A DNA stretch of 42,125 nt, from positions 1-42,125 of the forward strand of contig CAYZKY010000035.1 in NCBI GenBank assembly GCA_964478815.1, given 5' to 3'. The position numbers were made by a program, and so were the translations under genes. The notes under the pieces were generated by a model. That model saw only the letters and a list, made by a program, of their open reading frames with translations. It was not told the origin of the DNA and ran no database searches. The first letter of the stretch is position 1. Each line of letters begins with the position of its first letter. This DNA comes from DASVNK01 sp964478815. Lineage in GTDB: Bacteria > Verrucomicrobiota > Verrucomicrobiia > Limisphaerales > SXQI01. Positions 17,201-29,200 of the stretch are shown here, in pieces.

Positions 17201-20200
17201 TCGGGGCCTCGGAGGATACGGATTTCACGATTACCCATGCGATGATGCTGGCGGCGACGGAGGCCACGCTGACGGACGTCGACAATGCGGTGAATTCCCT
17301 GCAGTTTCGCGTGGAGACGGTGAGCGCCGGAACGCTGAAACAAAACGGGAATCCGGTCACGCTCGGAGTCTCGCTGTTGGGATCGAGCACCCCCAGCTGG
17401 GTCTGGCGAGCTCCAGCGGACGCGAACCAGAACATCGCAGCCTTCACGGTGGTGGCTTACGATGGAAGCGCGCAAAGCACGACGCCCCGAACAGTCACGA
17501 TTACAGTGAGTCCGGTGAACGATGCGCCGGTCTTGCAGTCTTTTGGGGCGGATATTTCTTATACGGAGAATGGGGCGGCGGTGGCGATCAGCGGCGGGGC
17601 GAGCGGCGTGACGGTGGCGGACGTGGATACGCCGGTATTGAACGGCGGGCAGTTGACCGTGGACTACGCGGCGGCGGGACTGGCCGAGGATCGGCTGACG
17701 ATACCCAACCAGGGGAGCGGCGCGGGCCAGATCGGAGTGGTGGGAACAGACGTGAGGTACGGCGGGACGAGCCTCGGCGCCATCGCGCCCGGGTATAGCG
17801 GTGTGGGGACGGAGGCGCTGAGGGTGAATCTGAACAGCGGGGCGAATCTGGCGGCGGTGCAGGCCCTGGCGCGGAGCATTACCTATCACAATGCCTCGGA
17901 GAACCCGTCGACCGCGCCGCGGACCGTGCGGATGCAGGTGACGGACGGAGCGGGCGGAACGAGCGGGCAGCCGAGCAAGACGATCACGGTGGCCGGCGGG
18001 AACGATGCGCCGACGATTGCGGGGCCGATTCTTTCCCAGCTAATTCAGGAGAACACAAGCACGGGAGTGTTGAACTTCACGGTGGGGGACGCGGAAACAG
18101 CGGCGGGGAGTCTAATAGTAACGGTCCTCTCGTCTTCTGACACAACGATTATCCCGGTGGGAAATGTCGCGCTGGGAGGGGGTGGGGCAAACCGAACTGT
18201 GCAAGTGACTCCGGCTCCGAACAAAGCAGGGCCAGCAGTGACAATTACGTTGCGTGTAAGTGACGGAGCGCTTACAGCAAACATGTCTTTCCTAGTCACA
18301 GTCAATGCAAAGCCCGTTATATCAACAATTCTTAATCAAACGATTACGCAAGGGGTTACGATTGGCCCGGTCAACTTCACGGTGGCGGATGCCGAAACTG
18401 CGGCCGGATCGTTGGTTGTGACCAAAAGTGTGGCGGGAGACACGACTTTGGTGCCCCCGGCGAATGTGGTGTTGGGCGGCGCAGAAGGAGCACGCTCGGT
18501 AACAATCACGACGGCGGCGAATCGTTTCGGTTCGGCGCAGGTGACGCTGACGGTGGATGATGGGAATGGAGGGACGGCATCGACAAGTTTCAATGTCTTC
18601 GTGCTGGTGCCGCCGACATTCAGCCACGCTGGGGGCGTGTACCATCATGACCTGGCGGTGGAGATCACGGCTCCAGCAGGCGGCGAACTGAAAGTGCGTC
18701 AGGCTTCCCCATCGATGAATTTGCTCAACACCGGTACATGGCAGGCAAGTTCAGGAGCGTCGCCGGTCGGTTTTCCCAAGTACGGCTTGGGCGAGGAAAA
18801 CTCGATCCAGGCGAGATCCACCCCCTACGGCACAACTGAACTTGTGTGGGTGGGGCAAAACACCGACGGCGGCGGAAGTAATGGAGATGGCGGTTGGAAG
18901 TCCGGTAATGTGCCGATCGACACCACCAAACTCTATAGATTCTCAGTCTGGATCAAAAAATCAGGCCCAACCGGGCCAGCGGGAGGCCGCGCTTACTTAG
19001 GATTGCAAGCAAATCGGGTTGCCACGATCAGCAGCGCAGGCAGTGCAACGCATCCCTACTTTTGGTTCGGCGACAATTTGCCGGCGGATCAATGGCATCT
19101 GGTGTTCGGATTCGTGCATCCCTATGGGCATACCGGCACAACGAGTTATGGAGCGGTCTACAATACTCACGGCCAATTTGTCTTTGCCGGCACCGACTAT
19201 GAGTGGAACAGTGGCGTAGTCAATGCGCCCCATTGGTCCTTCATGGATACCGCGACTTCGATTTTCGCCGGTGTGGAGCTCTGGAATCCTCGCATCGAGC
19301 AAGTCAATTCCGTCAGCGATTCGGTCGACGTCCTTACGGCGACGCGGGAAGCGGGGCCGAAAACGATCCTACTCACAGGCAATCTCAATAACACCATCCA
19401 AGCAGCCACCGCCACCGCCACCTTGGCATCGGCAGTTGATACGCGAACGTACACCTTTCAGGCGGCAGATCCGACCGCCATCCTGGCGGAGGGTACCGGC
19501 CCGGACGACGTGAACGTGACTTTGGATTGCGTCACAGGCGGGACAGAAATCCGGGTCACGACCGATGGCTCGGAGCCGACTGAGCTGAGCGCGTTGTGCT
19601 CAGCTCCGCTGAACGTAACGTCCGGCACGACGATCAAGGCGAGGGCCTTCAAAGCTAACTACCATCCCTCGGCGACGGTCAGCACCGTTGCGACGCGGTA
19701 TGCCGCGCCGGTTTTCAGTCTGCCATCCGGGACTTATTATAACGATATCTCGGTGTCGGTCCAGGCGCCTTCGGGCGCGCAGCTGAAGGTGCTCGCTCAA
19801 GGATTGAACCTCGTGAATCCCGGAAACTGGGTCCTGGGTTCCGAGGGTTCGCAGCCGAGCTTCCCGGCCTACGGCACGGCTGCGGCGGAGAATAAGATCG
19901 AGACACGGAGCACGCCCTACGCGACTTCGGAGAACGTGTGGACGGCCTACAATCTCGAGTCGGCCACCGGCGGCCTAAATAACCAGGATGGCGGCTGGCT
20001 AGGCGACTCATTCACTATCGATACCTTGAAGCGATACCGCTTTTCCGTGTGGGTCAAAAAGACGGGAAGCGTTGCTTCACCATCCTCCGGAAAGACCTAC
20101 TTGGCCGCGAGGCAGGGCAGCCTAATGACGCTAGCGGCGCCAGGTGTGACACCGCCCCCAGCTCCGTTCTTCTGGAACGGGTATCTGCCCTCTCAGGATT

Positions 20201-23200
20201 GGCATCTGATCGTCGGATTCGTGCATCCCTCTGGCTATTCGGCAACGTCGCCGATCTATTCTGGGTTGTACTCGTCGCAAGGCGCCTTGCTGTCGGTCGG
20301 CATCAAGGACGATTTCAGATGGGCGCCGCCGCCGCCGCCTTCGACAGCCAGCACCACTTCACATCGAGCTTACCTTGACTCGGCCACGGATACGAGCGTC
20401 CAACATCAGTTCTGGAATCCGCGCCTCGAGCAGGTGGACGATCCGCTGGCGCCGGTGGATGTTCTTTTTGTTTCACCCGTCACTTCGCCCCAGAATCTGA
20501 ATCTCGCGGACAATTCCCAATCCACCGTTCGAGCGCGCAGCGTCGGGGCATCCGGTATTCCTTCCGCGGTGGCGACGGCCAGCTATGTCTTCAAGGCCGC
20601 GACGCCGACTGCCACGGTGACGCCGGTGTCCGGCGGAGCGAGCGTGCAGATTGCGCTGGCGACAGCCACCGGCGGGAGTGCGACCATCCGATATACCACT
20701 AGCGGCAACGAACCCACTGCCACCACCGGCACACTCTACTCGTCACCCTTCACCACGAGCGCGAACACGGTCGTTAAATTCAAGGCGTTTCGAAATAATT
20801 ATCTCCCTTCGGACACCGGCACTTACCAAGGCATCGCCGATACCGATTACGATGGCCGCTCCAATGTTCAGGAACTGCTCGATGGCACCAGCCCCAACAA
20901 CCCTGCCAGTGTCCTGCCTGTCCTGCTTGGGCAATGGAAATTCGAGCTGGCGACCCTGGAGGGCGAGCAGGGCCAGCTTCCCGTCAATCCGCAAAATGTG
21001 ACCCGGGTAGCGAGTCTTTACGGGAATGCTCTCTCCCACTCCGCCTCGGGAAACGGCCAGATCAAATACAAGGAAATCGAAGATAACAACAAAGCGAATA
21101 TTAACCTTCGCGAGGGAACCATCCGCTTCCTCTTCCGCCCGACGTGGGGTAGCACTAACGACTTCAGCGTTGGCCCAGGGGGGGAAGGTCGATTGGTGAC
21201 CGTCGGCCAATATTCCGCTGATGCGTCGTACGGCGAATGGAGCCTCGCTGTCACGGCGGATGGCAGCCACGTCTTTCTGCGGACCCAAGCCAATGGTGTC
21301 AGCACCACCAATCTCTTCTGCCCGATCTCCTGGGCCCCGGGCCAATGGCACGAAGTAGCCCTTACCTACGACGCTTCCACCACCAAACTCTTCATCGACG
21401 GGGATCCTGCCGCGACCGGTAGCGGGATTGCAAATATTCCCGCCGCCGGAGTTCGGAGCGCGGGTTTCTGGATCGGCAGCGACCACCTCGGCCAGCAAAA
21501 AGCCCTCGGCGAATTCGATACACTCGAGACTTACAACTACGTTCGCACTCCCAGTGCCGTGGTATCGGCATTTTCGACGACGCTGCCGACCTTGGCCAAC
21601 CAGGCTCCGGTGGTGAAAGCGGCACAGGATTTCATCGTTGCGCAACCGAATCAACCGGTGACGCTCGTCTGGAACGCGTCGGACGACGGGCCGGTGGCTC
21701 CTTACGGCTATGTTTTCACCACGCCCATCGGCGCCACGATCACGGAGGTCATCCCGCCGGGTCATCAATGGGTCATCACCTACGCAACATCGTTCTCCGT
21801 GCCCGGCACCTATCGTTTCAGCGTTGCGCTCAACGACGCCATTGGCTACGGACGGGATCGGATCACCGTCGTGGTGCCGGCTCCGGGCGACAATACGCCG
21901 CCGATCGTAAATCTTCGCCCGAACCCAATTGCCCATGCCACCTGTTCGGAGGTTTTGCTGTTCGCTCATCCGGATCCCAATATCGGCTCCTGGGTGCGCG
22001 ATATCGATAATCCCACGCTGGCGGGCGGCTGGCTGAAGCTTTGGTGCCAGACCGGCGATTGGAATGGGGATGACCAATTTGGCTTTGCCCCCTGGAGTCA
22101 TTTGTTCGAAGTCGAGGGGAACAGCATCACGGACAACGATGTACCCGTCGGGACAATTTCCGGTGCGGGCTCCGTGGCTGCTCCGTACACCGTCACCTTC
22201 ACTGCCAATACGACGCCTGGACATGTCTCGCGCATGCTGATGTTCATGACCTATCGGCACAACGCAGCCACCCAAACCGCCGGAGAACGGCTCATCAACG
22301 TCAGCGTGTCCGACGGCACCCCCCAGGGCGAAACAATCCGGCCCTTCCGGCTCAGCGTTGTCCCGGACGTTTCCGCGCCGAAGGTCGACGCCGGTCCGGA
22401 CCAAACGATCGAACCGACAGCGTTTCCGGCCACGGCACAATTGATCGGCCTGGTAAGCGACGTGGTCATGCGAAATGGAAGTTGTCGCGAAATCGGGTGG
22501 AGTCAGGTCAGCAGCTCCTCCGGGGGGTCGACCACGTTCGTTCCGCCGAACAATTCCTCCGCGGTGACCGCGTCATTCAGCCAGCCCGGTATTTACGTTC
22601 TCCGCCTCACTGTCACGGCCGCCGGCGTGACCAAAACCGACGACGTCGAGGTCGAAGTCACAAACCAAGTGAACGTCGCTCCGAAAGTGGATGTGGAGCC
22701 GGAATACCAGGCGATCGCTTATGGAACGAGTCCGGCCTTCACTCTCACGTCGGTGGTAGACGATGCGATTCCGTCCGGCACGCCAGCCAAACTGTGGGAG
22801 GCCGTCAGTGGGGCGGAGCACACCACGATTCAATCGCCGAACGCGCCCAACCCTGGCGTGAGCTTCTCCAAGCCCGGAACGTACTCCCTCCGCCTCACCG
22901 CCACGGAAGTCGGCGGAAGTCCAAACCTTTCCGGCAGCGACGTCGTCACCGTCGAAGTTCTGCCGGATAATGCTGCTAACCAGCCGCCGAAAGTCTTCGC
23001 TGGATTTAGTCGCTCCATAAAAAAAGCCAACTCTGGCTCGACCTCGATCCCATTAGAGGGCGTTGTGATCGATGATGGGCTTCCTAACAATTCGCCGCTG
23101 GCCGTCGCATGGATATGCGTCGAAAAGCCAGTTGGGGCCACGGCGAACTTCAGCGATGTGAACTCTCCCACAGCCATTGTGAGTCTTGATAGCCCTGGCC

Positions 23201-26200
23201 GGTACAAGCTAACACTCAGCGCGCAGGAAGGATCTTCAACTCCGGTCACCGACGAAGTCACATTTTGGGTTACGACGAACGCCCGCCGCCCAAAAAATGT
23301 CATTCTATTAGTCGATGAATCGAAGTCCACCGTTGCCGGCGGAGCCCGCAATGGGGAACTCAGGGCTGCGGAATTTGTGGACTTTCTTGAGCCCGGTGTC
23401 GACAGAGCAGGATTGGTCCTATTCGCTTGGGAAAGGGCGTGGATTCAGCACGCTCTATCCTCGGATTTGATGTCAGTTCGGAATGCCACGTCGCCGATTA
23501 ACGAAACGATTCATGACGGATCTTCCACCGAAATTGGAATTGCTCTAGCCATCCAGGAATTGACCGGGCCAAGGCAAAACGATAATGCCGACAAAATAAT
23601 CATCGTTCTTGGAGATGGCGTCGCAGGGTCCCCTGAGGGCCCAAATCTTGCACTGCAGGCCCGGGCCGCGGGCATTGCCGTCTTCTCGATCGGGATATTC
23701 ACCGGAAATGAAGAGGGAGTCTATTCTACCATTTCTCAAGACTGGGAAAACTATCTGAAAAGCCTGACATTAAACGATTTGTACGAGCAGGCTACGTACC
23801 GGTATTACCAACTACGTATTTCTCCTGCCACAAAAGCGGCGACCCGTATGGATGTTGGCCCCGCAGCAAAGGCGATTTACGAATCGGTAGCGCAAGAAAT
23901 TTACCTTGGTGAGGAATTTGATCGTATTCGTTTCGGAGTGTTCGCGGGATCAGAAAAAACGGTGATTCCGGGCGGTTCGCAAACCTTTAATGGAACGGTA
24001 GGAGGCACGGGCGGTTTTTCGTACTCTTGGCAGACGAAATATGGCAACAATGTGGCAATTCACACTCCGGGAGCGCTCGCCACCGCCACGACGTTCAATG
24101 GAACGGCCGGGCTGTACGTCCTACGGTTGAACGTTACCGACAGCGGCGTTCCAGCAATTGTCGACTATGATGATGTTCTTGTCCACGTCACCAGAGATCC
24201 TGTGGATGACTACGTGTGGATACCGCAGGATGGCGTCGGCCACTTGATCCGGGTTTTGGATAACGATCCTAGTTCCAGTTCATGGCTTATCGAAAACGCT
24301 GGTAGCGCAATCGGAGATCAGGCAATCTACTCCAGTGTGGATGAGAACGGTCTGGGGCTTGGCCCAAAAAGGCAGTTTCGTTACCAGGCCAAATCGAGTA
24401 ATTCCGGGATTGCCCATCGGATTACGTATTCGATCCAAACGGACCTGGAATCGAAACCCGCCCAGCTTTATGTCATCGTAGATCCGATTAATCGTCCTCC
24501 GGTAGCATTCGATGATGATAATACAGTCTTTTCGTTCTCGCCCGGTGGGGTCTCCAAATCATTGACGGCGAGCCCTCGCAATGTCCTGATTAACGATTTT
24601 GATCCGGACGCCGCAGAACAGCTGGACGAAGCGCTAAATGACCCGACTTTCTGGACGCTATATCCGTTTCAACTAGTGAGTGTTACGCAAGCGACGAAGA
24701 ATCCGGGAACGGTTGGTGGACTAAACACCGGAGCTCTCGTGTTAAGCGGACCTCATGCTTTGGACTACACTCCCCCGCCGCTTCCGGTCGGGAATGAACC
24801 GCTGTTCAAAGGAAGCGTTTCCTTCAATTATACGATCCGAGACAGCTATGGTCGAACCGCAACCGCGCGCACGAAACTATATGTCAGTCCAGCGGCAGAT
24901 GAACTCCTTTTCAAGGCCAGCGATGATTATTACTATTTCGACGCCGGGGAGCAAAGCCGAGACTTGTTCATTCTCGCGAACGACAAAGATATCGGTGACA
25001 CTGAAGCTGGGGACTTTTTCGATATCGATACGATGCCGCCAAGTGGCCTAACCGCGACCAAGCATCATACTGGAAATAACTATAGCGTGATTCAGTTCGA
25101 TACGCACGGCCAATTGCCTGATCAACCTGTGACATTTACGTACCGGTTGTTCAACACGACCAAGCCGGAGCATCGCGCCTCCGTGCACATCGGATTCAAG
25201 CAGTCGGCCAATGAGATGCACGAGGAAGGGGGGTATGGCGGCCAGTTGTTGACTATCGGCGGCGAGGAGCTTAATGCGGCCGACGGTCCGCCGATCCTGC
25301 GCAAGGGCGTGGTTACTGTGACGGGTTCCGTTTTCGATAACATTTCTTCGCATTTGGTCCGGTATGCCTTGCGTGTCTACAAATTCGATTCTGACGAGGA
25401 GGTCGTCGAGAAGTTGTACGTGGGGCGGGTGGCAGCGGGTGATGATCTCGGTGAATTGAATTTGGCCGGGTTGGCGGACGGCACGTATCGGCTAAATTTG
25501 GTTGTATCGGATGATGGGAATCTGGATGCGGGGGGAGGTCCGGATGACTGGGCTTATTTCACCTTAAAGAGCGACTTGAAGATTGGGCGGCTCCGGTTTG
25601 CTCAGGATGATTTGGAGATCGCGGTGGAGGGCTTGCCGCTCAAGGTGTCTCGCTTGTACGATACGGATGACGCGGAGGGGGGGGATTTTGGACCGGGGTG
25701 GCGGCTTTCGGTGGCCGGGGCTCGATTGATCAAGAGAGATTCTCTGGGCCGGTATTGGGGGGCGGATGGGAACAACGCTTACAATGACGGGCGACAGTAC
25801 GTGATCGTGGACTTAGGCAACGGAGAGCGGTTTGAGTTTCATCCGAGTGTGCTCTCTCTGCCGATATTCGATGGGTCTTCGTTCACCTTTGCGCCAGTGG
25901 CTACGACGGCGACGTTGTCGATGACACCGACGCCCTCAATGATCAATCCACCCTCCCAGTTCTATGTCATCGGCGACACCGAAAATCCGGAGGACAGGGC
26001 CATTCATGACGATGTGATGAATCCGCCGTTCGACTGGAATGATTTTACGTTCAAGCATCCTGACGGCGGAATTTATACTTTTTCGGGTGGGCGGCTGACC
26101 AAGGTAGTAGATCGCAACCTGAATGAGATCGTTTTCGAGATGGATGGTCAAGGGGATGACAAGATCGAGACGAAGAAAAAGACCGCCATCGAAAGCCAGG

Positions 26201-29200
26201 AGACGGCCAAGAAATCGGTGGTCATTCGGCGCGACGCTGCACATCGGATTACGGAGATTTTCGGCCCGGGCGAGCCGACGACAGGCGTCCCCACACTGAA
26301 GTATCGCTACGCGGCGGAAGAGGGAGGCAGTGTGGAGCACCTGGTGCAGGTGGAACGGCTGGTGGACAAGTCCACTCCTAATAATCCAAAGTACGAGAGC
26401 ACGCATTTTAGCTACGTGGCAAACGATAGTTCTCATCCAAAGCATTTCCTTTCCCACCTCCGGGATAGTTTGGGCCAGATTAGCCGGTATGAGTATGATG
26501 GGAAGGGGCGTTTGTCCGCGAGTGTGGATGGGGTGGGGACGAAGGCGTCGTTCGACTATCATGATGACGTCGATCCTGAGGCACTTTTTGGAAAGGAATT
26601 TGGGGCGAAGGGGCGGCAGACGATCCGGGACAATTTCGGGAATGAGACGGTGCATGAGTACGATGCGCATGGGAATATCGTGTGCACGCAGGATCCCCTG
26701 AAGAACGTCACGAAGACGACATACACGTATGACGCATCAGACAGGCTGGAGAGTCAGATCAGCGTGAAATACAAGACGGTCGAGACTCAAGTTAACAACC
26801 AAACCCAGGTGACTCTCGTTGAGGTGGAGCGTTCTCCTGTGACGCAGTTTGCGTATTACCCGAATAGCGACACGGTTGCGACGATTACGGTTGCGGTGTC
26901 CGGGGTGACAACGGGTTCACAGACTTTCGATACCTTCGGGAATCTTCTTTCGAGCACGGATGCGTTGGACCTCACCACAACGTACGCGTATGTCGGGGTG
27001 AACGAGAATCCGGCTACGGATTATGTTAATGCGATCGGAAAACTGAAGTCGGTGACACTCCCGTCAGTAAACGGGCAACCGTCCGTCACGACGTACACCT
27101 ATCCGGCAAACAAAATAATCGAGACGGATGCGCTGGGGAACCGGACGACGACGGTGCTCCATCCGGACTTTGGCTGGACGACGTCGGTGTTGCGGCAGCA
27201 GGCCAATCCAAACAAAGTTTTGAGTTTGGTGAGGTACAGTTACGATGGCGAGGGCCGGGTGTTGACGGAGACCACGCGCCGGGAGATGCCGGGGGAGACG
27301 GACCCGAGCGGGACGGTGTATGAGCGTTTAATCAAGACGTTCACCTACGATGCCGCGGGGCGCCTGCTCTCCACGGCGGCCTCGACGCAGAAGATCGGGG
27401 TCGCTGTCGATGGGATCACCGAAACGGACATCGACCCTCCCGCGCCGGTGCTCAACGCCTTTCCCACCATGACCTACAACGCCCGCGGCCAGGTCGAGAC
27501 GGAGACGCGCGTGCGCACGCCCCTCACCGGCCCGGCGGAGACCCAGACCACCCGTTCCGAGTATGACGCCGCCGGCCATTTGATCCGCAAGACCTATCCC
27601 GACAACCGGTTCGAGGCGTGGAATTACGTGGGCGGCCGCCTCGATCATCAGGTGGATCGCGCGGGGCGCGTCACGCGTTATTTTTACGACGTCCTCGGCC
27701 GCGTCACGAAGACACTGTTGCCCGACGAAACCGAAACGAAGCGCCTGACGGAGTTCGACGCCGCGGGCCGCGTCTCCCGCACGTTCGATGGCCGCGGCAA
27801 TGCGACCGGCTTCGGCTACGACACGCAGGGCCGCCGCACCTCTGTCACCAACGCCGTCGGAGAGGTCACCAGCTACACTTACTATGCGGATGGCGCGCTC
27901 GACACGACCAAGGATGAGCGAAAAAACCGGATCACCCAGAAGAACCACTACGATACCCGCGGCCGCCTGGCCAAAGTCGTCCAGCCCGGCGAAGTCACGC
28001 AATGGTATCAATACGATGCGCTGGATCGGCGCACGGCCGAGATCGGTGCGGACGAGACGACGCAGGGCTCGCGGCAGGTCGCGGGCTTCACCTACGATGG
28101 CCTGGGCCGCCTGGTGGCGGTGAGAAACTCGGTTTACGCGTTCGACAAAAACACCGGCGTGCTCGGCGGAGAGGATAGCGCGACGGTCGCGATTACGAAG
28201 TATTCGTATGACGAGGCCGGGAACCAGTTGACGCAGGAAGACGCCGAGGGTCGCATCACGAACTATCGGTACGATGCTTTCGGTCGGCGGACGCAGCGGC
28301 GGCTGCCGTTGAGCAGCGGGAGCAGTTTTGTCGAGAGCATGGTTTACAACGAGTTGGGCGCGCTCAAGAAACGAACTGATTTCAAGGGCGGCATCGTCAA
28401 TTTCGAGTATGACGTGATGAACCGGCTGGTGAAGAAGGTTCCGGGGGCGGCGGTCACGGGCGCGGCGGCGGCGGAATTTACGTATACGGCGACAGGCCAG
28501 CGGGCGACCATGAAGTATCCGGTGACGTATCCTCCGAGCCAGACCCCGGTGACGGAGGAGGTCAGCTACGGTTACGACGGCGCGGATCGCCTCTTGAGCA
28601 AACTCACGCCCCAGGGCAAGATTGTCTACACGTATGACCCAGCGGGCGGCCTGGAGTCGATGAAGACGTTCCACGGGACGACGCCGTCCTTGCAGGTCGA
28701 ATACAAGCGGGATGCCTTGAACCGGGTGACGCAGGTAATCGATAATACGACCGGATCGCCCTTGATCACGTCTTACGATTACGACCAGCGCGACCTGCTG
28801 ATCCAGCGGCTGCCCAATGGCTTGGTGGTCGAAACGCAGCTGAATGCCCTCGGCCACATCGACCGCATCGATCACACCCGGCCGGGGGTATCGGCATTCC
28901 GCGCCTACTTCCAGTATAACAAACGGCCCAGCGGCCTGCGCGAGGGCATGGCCGAGCAGATCGCCGGGTTGCAAGAACGGTCCCTCTCCTGGACCTACGA
29001 CCCCGTCAATCGCCTCGCCGCGGAAGGCATCACGGCCAACGGCGCGGGTACGATCGTGCGCACGGGTTCCATACGGTACGACGACGCCTGGGGCTACAAC
29101 GACAGCACCGGCTACGACAAGGTTGGCAACCGCCGCCAGCGCATCGTCAGCCTGAGTTCCTCCGCGCCCGGCCTCCCCAACGGCACGCAAACCTGGAACT

